64,000 nt of DNA, taken from positions 30,460,834-30,524,833 of the forward strand of contig CM031879.1 in assembly GCA_018697195.1 (NCBI GenBank). The letters are read 5' to 3'. Under the pieces are notes generated by a model. It was not told the DNA's origin. It ran no database searches and was given only the letters and a program-made list of their open reading frames with translations. Made by a program: the position numbers and the translations under genes. The first letter of the stretch is position 1. Each line of letters opens with the position of its first letter. Below, piece by piece: positions 25,701-40,700 of this stretch. This DNA is from Certhia americana. Taxonomy: Eukaryota; Chordata; Aves; Passeriformes; Certhiidae.

Positions 25701-28700
25701 GCTTCTACATCTCTTCAAGAATTTTCAAGAATTTGCTGTTGGCATATTGACCATGTCCTTTACCAGAGCCTTGGGCTTATGCTATTTATTCCAATTGGTG
25801 ATGATATGCTGTATTGCAGGGGAATGGTGGGAAAATGAAGACCAAGTGGCTTTGGAAAGTGTTTTACTATTAATCTTAAATAATAGCTGAGCATATGTGT
25901 CTATGTTAAATTCAAGGTTCTTATTTCTGTGAGCCTGTGGTGAGTTTACCCTGGCTGGACAATCAAGTGCCCAGGAGGCTCTACCCCTCCCTGTCCCAGC
26001 TGGATGGGGAGAGAAAATAAGATGGAAGATAATTCATAGGTTGAGATAAGGCAGTTTACTAAAGCAAGAGTTTGCATGTGCATGAGCAAAGGGAAAAGCA
26101 AAGTCAGCAAGCAGTGTTCATCCAGTTCCTGGGAAGCAGAGCTTCAGAAAGCATGACAGTTGCTCCCAAAGGCAAACATCGTAAATAACGAATGTCTTCC
26201 TTCCTTTTCCATTTCTTAGGTTCTATAACTGAGGTATAGAATATCTCTTTGGTTAATTTAGGATGACATTTTTTGTGTCCTCTCCCAGGGTGTTACCCAG
26301 CCCCATGGTGGCAGTGTGGGGAAATCTTGAGACAGCACCGAGGATGTCCCAGTGCTATTCAGATGTAGCCAAAACACTGGTGTGTTATCAGCACCTTTCT
26401 AATTACCAGTGCAAAGCCCAGCACTGTAAGGGCTGCTGTGGGGAAAAGTAACTCCATCTCACCCAGACCCAATACAGAGCAAAACACTGCAACTGTAGTT
26501 CAGTACTGTTTTTTGTGGTTGATATTGGATATTAAAGGCCAGTATGTAATGAAAAGCAGTAGTTGCATTCATCACACCAATAAAAATCTTCTTGACTTAG
26601 CAAATTCACTGGTCTTGAGATATTTTTGATGCTAGGAATGAACACACATGCTACAAGGATGCCAACAAAGTTTAAAATTTCTTTTAAACATTTCCTATGC
26701 ATTATAATTTATGTTAAAAAAGTATTTAAAGTAAAATTACGTTGACATTCAAAAATTGCTCACAAAAGAGGAGAGCGTGTAGGTTTCATTATGAACTTGG
26801 GGAACTTTCTTGGTACAGTACTGTACAGAAAATGTCAATATTACTGTGTTTCTTTCTAAGGATCTTTGTCAGTTAGTTAATGCTGATGCTCCCTACTGGC
26901 TCGTGGGTATGACAGAAATGACACGAACATTTGGCCTTGAACTTCTTGAGTCGGTCCTCAATGACTTTCCACAAGTGTTTTTACAAGTGAGTAGTTCTTG
27001 GATGGAAAACAGGAAGACTTTTACTCACATAGGTAGTAAAATCTACACTTCATTAAATCCTCTTTAATGTAATATTAATATTGCTTTCCTGAAGGACTTG
27101 CAGCTTTTACGTATTGGGGGAGCATTTAACAGAGAAATTCCTTGTGCTTTTTGAATGTTTTTCTATTCCCAAACATTTTATTTATGTTTATGTTTTATTT
27201 ATATTTATACATTTTTGTAGAGCTGTTTGTTTTACTCTGTTTCACTTTCGGTTTTGCTGTTTATATCTTCTCCAGAGATGTATTTTCTTATCTTTCCTGA
27301 TTTATGACAGCTCTGTAACTATATTTGAGGAGTTGTTATTTCTAGAAAAACATTAACCTTACCCCACTTGTAAAGTAAGAGTCAAGACTCTGAATTGCAT
27401 GTATCTACTACATATAAATGCACCATGATCCTGCAGAAATGTTTTATTAGCTGACAGTAGGTAAATGAAAGAAATTTATAAGTAAATAAATGATACATTA
27501 GTAGCTTATTTCAACTTGCAAAATACAGGAAGAAAGATGCATGGCATGAACCTGACCATTGTAATCTCATGCTTTTTGGTAGCTTTACAATGGTGTCTGC
27601 AGTTCTGCCTTTTCATTTCCTGATTGTAATTTATACCAAGATTTACATGATTTCAGACTGCTTGAACATAACTACAAATGTAAATAAGATGCATGATCAG
27701 AACTACTGGTAGCAATTAAGGAATATCTGCATATAACTTTTCCTGTTTTCTTTTTCAGCATCAGGAATTCAGTTTTCTTCTTAAAGAAAGGGTATGCCCT
27801 CTTGTTATAAAGCTCTTCTCCCCAAATATCAAATTCAGGCAAGGCTCCACCACCTCATCTTCCCCAGCACCAGTGGAAAAACCATACTTTCCCATCTGTA
27901 TGCGTTTGCTGCGAGTAGTTTCTGTTTTGATTAAACAGTTTTACAGTTTGCTGGTAAGAATCTGCTTAAATTTACTTTATGCAATTTTGTTTCTCTATGT
28001 ATATGCCAGTGCTGTGATCAGTAGTATTGATTAGTTCTTGGGAGCTGTTGATGTCTACTGAAGGAAGAGAAGGCTAAATACTCTTTTCCTCTTATGTTTA
28101 TTTGTGTTTAAATGTATTCTAAATGTACAATTTTGTTAAACACAGACTTGTATGAATGTCATAGATTAGCGGTTGTCTTTTCTCTATTTAACTGCCTTTC
28201 CAGTTTTGGGACCTTTTCATCTTCTGTTGTTTGCCTCACTTTAGATAATGATGATTACTGTGCTTTGTTAATGCTTTCTCAGAGCCTTTTGACTTGAGTT
28301 GCTAAAGCTGTTGACAGAATGTGGGTAAAAAATACATGTTCAGCTGTTCTTAAGTCCCGAGTTTTGGGGTTTTGCTAAAAAAATATTTTTCACTTGTCTA
28401 CTGTAGCAAATATATGACCTTTATTGCAATGCCTGTGAGGAAATTAACTCCTTCAGTATAATTGCATATGTGATTTTAGCTTGTCAAAAATGCTACGTTT
28501 TTATATAATTCTGAGTAAATATTCATTCCAGGGATTTCTCCAGATTCTGTACAAAACTTACTGTGATAGGACTCCTGAGATGAAAGTTTTTTTGAGAAAA
28601 TAAATTGTAGGCGTTTTTTTCTTTTTATTAATTATTATAAACTATATATTCTAGGTAACAGAATGTGAAATCTTTCTGTCATTGCTGGTTAAGTTTCTGG

Positions 28701-31700
28701 ATGCAGACAAACCACAGTGGCTACGAGCTGTTGCAGTAGAATCTATTCACAGGCTTTGCGTGCAGCCTCAGCTGTTAAGGTATTCAGTATATTCACTTTT
28801 GCTTGTATAAAGCATATAGCTTATATCATAAAGTTTGTTATGTATTTTATTATTTTTCTCTAATGGAAAATGTTTCCTAAAACATTGCACAAACATTCTA
28901 CAAATGTGTAGAAACTTAAATGCAATAAGCTCTTCATGATAATTTTGTGTAATGCATTAGGCAATGCTTATTATCCAGGAAGGGCTGACTTATAGTTATT
29001 TGACTATGTCTGTGTCTTAGCAGTGTCAAAGGAACATTTACCTAAAATTAAATATTATTGTTTATCTAAATATTTGCTGTTAAAATGTGCTTTTAGTCTG
29101 CAGTTTGTCGTGTGTGTGTGGGACTGAAGTTACGGTTAAAATATTCTTTTAGTCCCAAACTTTTCAAATACTTTATGTTTTGTAAAATGCCTTTCAGGTC
29201 TTTTTGTCAGTCATATGATATGAAGCAACATTCCACTAAAGTTTTCCGTGATATTGTGAATGCACTGGGGTCCTTTATCCAGTCTCTATTTCTTGTACCA
29301 AGCACAGGGAACACATCAGCAACACCAAACCAAACTGGTAAAGCCTTGTCCTTATTATAATTTTATTTTTCCATCATTTTCTTGTAATAATGAATTCTGT
29401 TTTGATTCAGCTCTGGTAGAACTCTGTACTTCTGTGTTTATTTTGGTGAAAAGCTAGCTTGAGATGAACTAGTGCTCTCATCTCTGGTACAGCAGGGGAT
29501 TTTATCTACCTGTGTTGTGGGGAGGACATAGACCCCAGTCAGCAGAGCAGTGCTGCTGCCTTGATTCCTATTTCCACAGTGACCAAGCTCCTTAATTCAC
29601 AACTTTTCAAAGGGAAATTCCAATGGAATTTCTGACTGTATAATTTCTGACTATAAAAAATGTGTCTGATTTCTGTCTCCTAGTACGGGGATGTCATTTA
29701 TGGCAGCACGCAATTCTAGTAGTAAGACAGTGTGTATTTGTGGGAGGCAAGCACTAATTCTTCTAGATGTTCAAGGCCAAAACTAGAGTGAGGGAGCTAA
29801 GAGGCAGAATGAAAATGTGTATTTTACAAATGATCTGTCTTTTGCATAAGCTGAAATCAGACACATTTCACATGATTGAAACTAAACTTGACTGTCTTTT
29901 CTTGCAGCCAGGGTTTTGACATTTCAGTAGGTATATTTGTATTTTAATAAGAAGAAATGATTGTCCTATTAATGTCTTTGCAGGTGTTTATGTCCCATGT
30001 TAAGGCTCTCTGCTTTTTTGTAGTTCTAGAAGCAGAGTCCTCAGCAACAAACAACATAAAAAATAATTTGTAAGCGTGTCTATTGATATGCCTTCTTAAA
30101 AGAGATAAAAGCAAGATAATAAGTGTAATTATTGTCTATCATATCTACTATTAAATTAAGAAATACTGAAAAGTTTGGGTTTAGACTCAGATTTGTCAGT
30201 GTTCACTCATGAAATTGGAATCCCATGTTGGAATTAGCAGTGTTAGCATGAGGAAATTTCTGTCAGTTGTTCAGTAGCTGTTTATACAGCAACTGGTAGA
30301 ACATTTCTATTAGTGTTATTTCTAGGTTAGTTTAATTATCTTAAATCAGAAAAACACTTTTCACCATGTAACATATGAGAAGCCATTCTATAATACTCAT
30401 TCTAAAAACCTTAGTTTTGCCTCAAGTGAAAGAGCACTGCACTAGGGTCATACCTCCTAGTGCTGTTGCTGTTTCTCTGGGTTATTATTTCAGTTCATTT
30501 TCTCTTTTCCTTCTCGCTTCTTCTTTCTGAGTGTTTCTCATGTCACTTTCTCGTGCATTTCTTTTTCTACCTTTTTTCCTCCTGTGGCCGTATTTGACAT
30601 GCAAAGAGCAGATCAATGCAACGTAATTCTCAGACTGAGTCTTCTGATTATAACAGCAGTCCTCTCATAGCAGACTGTCTTTTGGAATCATAGAAACGGC
30701 TTGTGTTGGAAGAGACCTTCAAGATGATCTAATTCTAGCCCTCTGGCCATGGGCAGGGACACATTCCAACAGACTAGGTTGCTCAAAGCCTTATCCAACC
30801 TGGTTTTGGACACTTGCACTCCTTATACACTTGAATTTTGAACCTTAGTCTTGAAACAGGCCACCTGTTTCATAGAAGTTGGAAACTGCATCTACTGCAG
30901 TTCTGTGTCACTTTGATTATACTGGGCAATGTTTGCCACCCACTTTAATGAATTAGAATAATACAAAAATAGTTACATATGTCTGACTGCACAATAGGAA
31001 CATAGAAAATGACACCAGTGTAACTGTGTTAGTGTCAGTGTTTGGTTAACCATTTGTTTAGCAGCATGTTCTCTTTGTTTCAGTCTCTTAAGTGTTGCTG
31101 TGTTAAAGTGCATGCACTAGCTTCTGTGTATTCATATTGCCTAAGTGAGTAGTTTATTGCCTGAAAAAGTAGCTTACAATCCACATATTAAAAGCAAGCA
31201 CATGAAAATGGCAGCTACATTGAGCCACCATCCTGGGGACTCTGCTCTCTCCCCCCCCCTTGTCTCTTCAGAGAGAATCCGAACTTGTGGGTCCTATTCG
31301 TAGTGAGTATAGATGTCCTTCTCTATGAAGAAAGTGTATATGTACAGAATTCCCTGTTCTTTTAGCTGCTTTTTTTTGCTTCCTCAGCTGGAACCAAAAT
31401 TTACCCGTTCCTAGCTGTTGGTTGGTGCATTGTCACTTCTTCCCTGATGGGGCTTATTTTATTCTACCTTGGCATGGAACAGATTCAAATGTTGCCATTC
31501 TCTTAGATTCTCTTTTCGTCATCTTTGCATTTCTGAAATTTTGGAAGTCTGTTATTGAAATAATTAAGCTTTGTAGCTACTGAGTTCTTGATACAACTAT
31601 GTAAATAATGCTTATCCTTCAAGTATCTGCCAGCCTCTTCACTAAAACATACATTGTTTCATCAAGACTGTGTAAATTTGATTGTCTCAGAATGTTACAA

Positions 31701-34700
31701 ATGTTGCTGTACCTTTCACAGAAACATTCTGACTGGAATTTAGGCAATTTGCATCAATGAACTACACATAAGATTATATTTTAGACAGCAGAGGGAGCTC
31801 AGGAATAGTTTATGTTATTATTGATTATTTTGTTATTGAACTGGGTGTCTTCAGATTAATCCTGGTGTCTTAAATTTAAAACTAAATGTAGAAAAAGGAT
31901 GTTTGCTGATCACAAATACTAGATTGGTTGATTCTATAACTTTGTTTTTGTGAACAGGAAGCAATGCATCAGGGAATACTGGCTCAGCACAAACTAACCC
32001 AGGAGTGCTTGGAATGGGGGGAGGTGCAACTGTATTACCTGCCTTTGAGTACAGAGGCTCTTGGATACCCATCCTGAATGTAACAGTACAAGGCAGTGCT
32101 AAAGCTACATAGTGAGTACCTCTCTCTTTTTGAAAATGTGTGTAACAAGTATTTTTATTTTGAATTTAATGAAGTAAAGTTTTGGGTTTTTTTTTTACTA
32201 GTGAATATTGAGGGTTTTGTTTTGTTTCACTGGCATTGAAGTCTATTAGGAATTTTCTCTTTGTTGGTGCCATGATGTGTTCTGGTCTTTTTGCTGTTTT
32301 TCCTGTATACCTGGATTCTTATTGGAATGTCCCCTATGGTTTAAGGATCAGTTGGATTTTGTTTTCCTACTATATTATCTGTGTTAACTCTTCACTTTTG
32401 GCCTCCTTGTAGAATAGAACAATTTTGGAATACCTGTTGTTGCATTTTGTAATGACAAACATGAGGGCATTAAGCAGACAGGGCATTAGTGGGAATGGAA
32501 AATAGCTTTCTCACACCAGCTTTACTGTATTTACAGTTTTTATTGAGCAAGTTATTGTGGTAGATACTGGTCTGGTTATCATATTTCAAACAATATTTCA
32601 AACAATATTTCAAACAATATATTGACCTATATACCAAGGCTAGATTCTGAATGCTTCTTAGAATGACAAATTATTTTGTCATTGTACAGTGGAGATGGTG
32701 TTCTCAGTTTAAAGCTGCAAATACTTTGTTAATTTTTAAGCAGTGCAATTTTTTTCATGTCAGTCATGACCATTGAGGAACAAGCACTTCCAAACCTCAA
32801 GTTATTTGTACCACCATAAAATTTTGGCATACTAAAATTCAGTGGAATCTGCAAATAGCCTGGATCTCAACATTTTTAGGGTAGGAACACCTTTATCTGC
32901 CTTTGAGATGCAGAAGAAAAAAAAATATTCTTAGATTTCCATACACGATTTAATGTGTATATGTTTACTTCTTATCCCAGCAGTGGACATGAATATAGTT
33001 TTAGTTTACCTGCCAGTACTCAGGGAATGCAAATTTTTTAATTCAGTCAGCTACTACAACCTCCACTTTTCTTCCTTTTTTTTCTTATTATCTCTTCTTA
33101 ACTGGATCAAGAACCTTGCAGCCACCATCATAGTCTCCTGTCCTGCTCTAAACTTTTTTTGTGTTTTACCTTTGGATACCTGAAGTGACTCTGTGATTTT
33201 CTCTGCATAATTTTTTAATTTTTTCTTTTGTATAAGATGACAGAGTTGTCATAGTACACAGTTCACAGCAGTTTTTTTTCTCCTATCTTGTACTCTTCTC
33301 TGTAGTCTTTGTATGTAAGGAGATGACTTGCTGTAATGTGTCACACCCTAGCACCAGTTCTCTTCTGCTGCCATTAGATTTTCAAACAATGGCCACATCT
33401 CATACTTTTATACAAGTTTCTCCACAGACCACTACACCTTGTCTTCCCCTTAAGGAACTAAATGTTTTTAAGAGGAGTAGACAAACTATTCAAGAATTCA
33501 AGACTTTTCATGGCCATTGCCATGAAACAGTTCATGTAACTCATATAACAGTAACAACTCATATAATTCTCTTATGATTTATTCAGTGGTTAGTGTCTTT
33601 AAAAAGAAAAGGATGTGACCTCAACCTCACAAATATATTGTAATTATAAAACACACTAATAATTTTAATTAGTCCTGTATATATATTCACACTTTTATAT
33701 AGAGGATGAAATGCTGACCATTTGATTTAGCTGTAGTTCCTGCTCTCCCAGATATCTGATGCAACTGTCTTCAGGAAATTAGAGGTAATAACTGAAGTGT
33801 GGCATGTTTGGGAGAAGGAAAACAAGAGTGGTGACACTAGAGTATCTTTGTTATATTTTAGCTGGAATATGTAGCTTTTTAAAGAGTAGTTTTTAGGGTA
33901 AAAAATGATGAAAAAATGACTGTTGTGGTAGCAGGTAGTTTTTGTAACAGACTGTCACTACTTGTATAGATACTGCTGCTGTGTCAGCTGCAATTTCTGT
34001 TTGATTTGTAATTCAGCAGTTCTTTATGTTCTTTTAAGGTAAAAGATGGAGAAAAGTGGCAATGAGCCAATGTCCAGTATAGTGATGTTTTAATTGCATG
34101 CTTTTCAGCAGTGAATTGTGTAGACATATCCTCTTTGTAAAAATAACTTCCATTGTTTACCTATGCATGTAGTGATGAATGTTTGGCCATGTAATATCTA
34201 GCTATGGACAGGCTTTTCTAGTCATGTGGACTCAAAGAAAATGATAATAGAACATCTGACTTCTTCTCAGTTTTTTATAACTACGTTCACACTGTCATGA
34301 CTTTCTGATGTATTTCCTCTATTGTTCCTAGATACTTGTATTCTTCTGAATAAGTTCTGTTGCAGTGGCTCTAAGTAAAATAATAATACAAGGAGAATTA
34401 TTCATGATGCTTGCTTATATGTGTTAGGTTTTAGAAATATTTTTTGCAGATCTATACTCAGAGTTTGTACCCTTTTGGTTGCTGTCTTATTTAGTGATTC
34501 ATTTACTCTTTACTTAATGACTTAAAGACTTTTTTCTTGAGTTGTAATAAATATCGAAGGGTTGTATTTGCGGCCAGTTTGTACTTAACATTCATTTAGA
34601 ATATTCTTTTTTATTATTGTTTTTAAAAACAGTGGTATGCTACACACTTGCCATGTTTTCAATCTTTTAGTTTGGAGATGCTGGATAAAGTTGAGCCACC

Positions 34701-37700
34701 TACAATTCCTGAAGGCTATGCAATGTCAGTTGCATTTCACTGTTTGCTGGATCTTGTCCGTGGTATCACTACCATGATCGAAGGAGAGTTGGGAGAGGCA
34801 GAAACTGTCATTCAGACCACAACAGAGGCAACTTCATTACCAACAGAGTCTTCAGAGCAAGATTTGCAATCTGTTTCTGACCAATCAGAGAAAGAACTAG
34901 GTATTTGAAAATGCAAACGCTATATGAAACACAAGTTGTATGGAAAGCAGACTTTAAAATTTCATGCCTTTTTGCTTAAATATGTTGGTTTTTATTCATA
35001 TATAAAAACTTTCAATGAAATGTGGTTTTTTGGGTTTTTTTAATGGAACAGCAGTTCCATTTGAAAAAGTGTTTGTCTTGATGTTCTGCTTTCAGCTTAA
35101 CACTGAGATTTAAGGTCACAAGAGACAGCCTGACTGACAGAAATGGAGTTATGGCTACATTAAAAGAAAAATATATTTCTAGTAACAAGATAAAAGACGT
35201 TTTAATGGAGAAATTTTTAGTAAGATTGCAGTATATGGAGAAGGACTTTTAAAAAAGCAGAACTGTTGTGAAGTGAGGATTGTCTTTGTGGAACATACAG
35301 TGAGTTTGTATAGGAGTCTGTATGTACAGAAAGACTGTGTTTGAGCAGTACCCCAGGAAGCCAAGGCAGTTTGGCTGAAGTTTGAGCCGTGGCCCCGAGG
35401 CTGCCGAAGGGGTGAGGAGGGGTGGGAAGCCGAGGGCTTGGTCCCGGCCGCTGCCTCGGGAGCCGGGAGCTCTCCGTGGTGCTGCGGAGCGCCGGCTCCG
35501 CCCAGGGGCTTGGCGCGGCCCGTGGAGAGAGGAAGGTGTGCAAATGGGCAGCTACCCGTTTGTTAGAACTGTATCTTTTTCCTATTAAATGAAAGAAACA
35601 AAGACGTTATGGAGAATTATAGATACCACAGGAGAGTATTTTTACTTCACTGCAAAATTTCAGAGAGTTTCTTGTCCTATATTTTTGCACTTCTAAATAT
35701 TTATTTTTATAGACAAATATAAAAAATGGTTATATATACCATAGTAAGTTGGATTTTGTTGGGGCTTTTTGATGCTATTTAGAAAAATCAATGCCTGGTG
35801 ACATTTTTTTTTTTTACCTCAGAAATGTTACTTTAAATGCAAGCTGTTTAAATGATACCTGTGTGTGTTTCTGTATGCACCTACATCTGTCTGTGTAAAC
35901 AAACATACAAAAATACACTCAAAAGATGCAGTAGCAAGCATTTTGTTTGTGATACAACTGAAAGTTATTAAGGGAACGAATGTATTTCTGCTATAAAAAA
36001 GTTTATACATTTCTTTTAAGTTAGCAGAGCTGTCTGGGAAGAAATGGTGAATGCTTGTTGGTGTGGTCTTCTGGCTGCTCTATCCCTCCTACTTGATGCA
36101 AGGTATTTGGTCTTTCATTTCTCTTGATTTTTCTAAGTTGATATTCCAAGCTATATTTCAAACTGACTTTTGATACCAGTTGAATTGACAGTTGTCAACC
36201 TAAGTGCTGTTCATGGCATCCAAGCAGTCAGGTTTGTGGCTTAGACTGAATGAGTAAATGACACAGAAGTCAGCCTTTAATGTATTTCAATACAGAACAA
36301 TTAATTATATTTTCAAAGGGTTGCATTTAAACTATTTAAATTATCTTTATTTCTTTTTACTTTGTTCGCATGTTTCAACATATTGAAGTGATTCCATGTC
36401 CTGATTACTGCAAGTAAGAGACTAAGTAATGTCTTGGTACTTGTTAGTGTTATCTAATCTTTAAAGTGGAAAAGCTTTTTACTAGGAAATGACTGTGGTA
36501 AATTAATTGACTCCTTCAAAGAGCCTTTTGTAATCAAACACAATTTTCTGAAATTAGTTTTAAATATCTTCTCATAGTCTCATTTACCAAGTCACTGTAA
36601 AGTCCAATTTTGTAGGAAGTGGTTGTGAAGAATTTTGTTGATTGGTTATGCTTGCTCTTCAATATTTATAGTGTTATTCTGTTTAATGTTCTTATGGCTT
36701 TCAGTTTTGGTTAGCTGCCTGCTTCTGTGCTCTGTATTAATTCTTGCTGAACCACATGTACTCTTTCAGCACTGATGAAGCTGCCACTGAAAATATTCTA
36801 AAAGCAGAATTGACCATGGCTGCACTTTGTGGAAGACTGGGTCTTGTAACATCAAGAGATGCCTTTATCACTGCCATTTGCAAAGGATCCTTGCCTCCTC
36901 ACTATGCCCTTACTGTATTAAACAGCACAACTGCAGCTCTGTCCAGCAAATGTAAATATATACCTTTTTGTTAATTTTGCTTTTTTGTGTTGTCCTCTAA
37001 ACAGATTTTTTCAGGATGTGATTCCAAAGACATGCAGCTGTAGTATTTGACTATATTAAAGTAAGTTAGAATCCTCAGACAGCACCTCGATCACCTGCTT
37101 TCCAGAACTGGTTAGTCTTGCAGAATTTTTTGACTATCATTTTAATAAACCTGAAATTTCCTGGAAGATTCACATATGTCAAAAGTTCAAATTCTAAGGA
37201 GATCTGTCTACCATTGTAAAGATCTGCTAGGATATGTAATTAAGGCATTCAAAATCCCACAAGGTCTCTGGGCGACTTGGATTCTAAAACTTTGGCTAGA
37301 AGATCCTCCATTTGTGATGTACTACAGTCTTTTCTACAATTGTCTAGTGATGGTAACGCTTATGCCTAAGTGGAAGTTCTAAGTTCTGGGTTCTCTTCAG
37401 CAATTCACAAAAAGCTGAACTGATGCATCCCATATCTTAAGAGAATGTTGTAATTCATAATATATGCTGGTTAATAATGTATGCTGTTAATATAAAACAA
37501 AAATATCTTGCTCTGGGAGCAAGGACCAACACCCTTACTTCAGTGTACCAGCCAAGTGTGTTATTAGATTGTAAGTCTGTGAAGAAGTACACATGACTGA
37601 ACTACACAGATGCCAATAGAAACAAAGCAGAGAACCTCAGTTATGTTATATAGGTTGCTCTTCTTTTTACAAGTGAGTTATAAAATGGGTGAAGTCCCAT

Positions 37701-40700
37701 ATTGGAAATGTTATAACATAGCATTGATGACACCATCATTTTCTGAGTGCCCTGGTACAGTGGTAGCACACAGTGATACAACTTAAAATTGCTATCAAAA
37801 ACTGAGTTGAGACAATCTAATGCTCCTATCTTAAGCATAAATATTTCAGTCTTGACATAAAATATATACATGTGTTGCAAGCAATGCCTAATAGAAACAG
37901 GGAGTAATTGCTAGATCTTTAGCTCTCTAGGGCAATGACACTGTAGTCCAAGTATAACTAACGGTCTCAAAGTGAGGTATGTTAAAGCTAATACTGTAAA
38001 ATTTTTTTTCTGGAGACTGTTTGCCAGAAGGTGGTTCTTATTACAAGTAAGTATTGGATTTTAAATTCAGATTTTTTTTTTCCTTCTCTTTCCAATTTTC
38101 CTCCAGCATATTCCATTCAGGGACAGAATGTTCAAATGATTAGTCCCTCAAGTGAGTCTCACCAGCAAGTTGTAGCAGTAGGGCAACCATTAGCTCTTCA
38201 GCCACAGGGAACAGTTATGGTAAGTACAGCTTACTAAGTGATCTTACTTTGCTTAACTACTTCTTCCTGCATCTCAGTGTGTCTCAAAACTAGGCTATAG
38301 AAATACAGCAATCTTACAAATAATGGCCAGCTGAACTATTGCCCTAAGGCTTTAATTTGGAACAGCCCTAGACAGTAATGTTACCTAATTGCAAAGAAGT
38401 CTTTATTCTTGTTTTTTATTGCTTTTTACCTCAGAAGTTCTTATCCATTCCATTTGTAAAACTATAGACCCAGCTGTGTTATATGTCTATGTGAAGGTTC
38501 ACTTAAGATAGACTGATTTTGTGGAGACGATGCAATTAAGCTGGAATACTTGAAGTTGTGTCTGATAATAATGTGAAACTGTGAGGAGAGGACAGTGATC
38601 AAATCATGGAATCACAGAATGATGGTTTGTGATGAAGGAACCTTAAAGATCATCTCATTCCAACCCAGTTGCCAAGTGCAGGGACACCTTCCACTAGACC
38701 CACTTGCTCAGAACCCCATCCAACCTTGCCTTGAACACTGTCAGGGCTGGGGCATTCACAAACTTCCCTGGGCAACCTGTTCCAGTGCCTCACCAGCCTC
38801 ACAGTTAAGATTTTTTTCCTAGTACCAAAACCTGTTCTCCTTCAATTTGAATCTATTCCCTCTAGTCCTGTCACTGCATGCTTCTGTAAATATTCTTGCC
38901 CTGTTTTTCCTGAAAGTTCCCTTCAGGTACTGGAAGGCTGCAGTTAGGTCATCCCTAAGCCTTCTCTTTTCCAGGCTGAACAATCCTGATTCTCTTAGCC
39001 TTTCCTCACAGGAGGGGGGTTGTTCCACCCCTCTAAACATCTTGGTGACCCTCTAACAGATAAATGTCCTTCCAGTGTTGGGTACCTCAGAACTGGAAGC
39101 AGCACTCATATTCAGCCTCTCCAAGATAAGCCTGAGAGAAGGAGAGATACTGAACTACTTTTCTAAAGAAATGTATTTCTCTAGTGCAAACAAATGTAAT
39201 TTTTAAGCACTTCAGTAAAAATTGGAAGTTTGCTAGAAACACAGTCATTGTGGAATGATAAAAATTGGGTGGCTGTTTGGTTGTTGTTTTTTTTTATAGC
39301 TGACATCAAAAAATATCCAGTGTATGAGAACTTTACTCAACTTAGCTCACTTCCATGGAGCTGTTCTTGGTACATCGTGGCAACTTGTCCTGGCTACCCT
39401 TCAGGTAATATTTCCCTTACAGGAAATATTTATGCCTTGCCATTATGCCTTGGTATTTTACTATAATTCTGTTTCCAGTTGCTCAGTGAGCAACAGAAGA
39501 AGCTTTTAGTCTTCTCATGGTGTACTTTGAATTGCCTTGAATAAGTACCGTAGCATTTCTCTTGGATTCCATTTGGCTGGAAGGTTGGTGGCTAGCTTGA
39601 GTACAATGCTAATTTATTCTCTGCCTGAAAAATGATCCTTATGTATTTTTCAGCATCTTGTTTGGATTTTGGGATTGAAGCCTAGTGTTGGAGGTGCATT
39701 AAAACCTGGAAGAGCTGTGGAAGGGCCAAGCACAGTAAGCATGATTGTTTGTTTTTCAGTTAATGATAATATAATATTTTCTATTACAATCTGTAAGATG
39801 TGTTTGTCTTTTTTTTCAAGGTTCTGACTACAGCAGTTATGACAGATCTGCCATCTATATCCAGCATGATTTCAAAGCTTTTTGAAAACTCACAGTAAGA
39901 AATCTTATCTTGAAATTAAAATAATATGTATGTATCAAACTTGACAGTGTTTTGATAGCAGTTATTTTTCAGGTACCTTGACGATGTGTCTTTACATCAC
40001 TTAATAAATGCCCTTTGCTCCTTGTCTCTGGAAGCCATGGATATGGCCTATGGAAACAATAAGGTATAAAGAGTTGTGTTGGTTTTTTTTAGATGTTTTT
40101 ATGAAATAGGCAGAAGACTTGTACATTTGTCCTTTAAGCTAACTATTTCTGATACTAAAACCAGTAATACCTTTGATGCTCTCTAGATTGAAAAATAAAA
40201 TATGAACCAGAGAATGTCTTGGGTTTTAATGGTTCATACAGTTACTAGATTCTCTGAACATCCTCACTGTGCTTTTTATTAGTTAAGAAATGTCATGTGT
40301 TTCCACTAATAAGATTGTGGGTGGATGAAACTTTTAAAAGCCTCTGTAATTTTAGAGGTTAGGAATGCTGAGTAGCACAGCATGTTCTGTGAGATGCTCA
40401 TTTTCATTTCAGTTTTCTCTTACAATGTACTTCAGAGAAAGCCTGACAATTAGGTATTTAAAACCTGGTAAGTCCTATTTATTTGGGAAAACCATAGTTA
40501 GTATTCATGTTAGCTTCATAAACAACCTTTAGCCCAGAAAGGTTGAAGACTGTGATTCAGTAAGATTGAGTATATATTCTCCTAGTCATAATCTTATCCC
40601 AGAGGAGAGTTTCTGAAAGTTTGTCCTTATTCTGTTACACTAGAGATGTTGCAGATGATGCAGAGAACATGTTTTATAATATTTTGCTATTACAGCAACA

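Noticed and set aside
26263..26629. Two + strand open frames
   Set aside because: The first lies wholly in the solo LTR and the second straddles its end; they are not genes and do not correspond to retroviral proteins.
38595..39056. Small open frames on both strands
   Set aside because: They lie inside the CR1 3' tail, which is the noncoding/extreme C-terminal part of the element.
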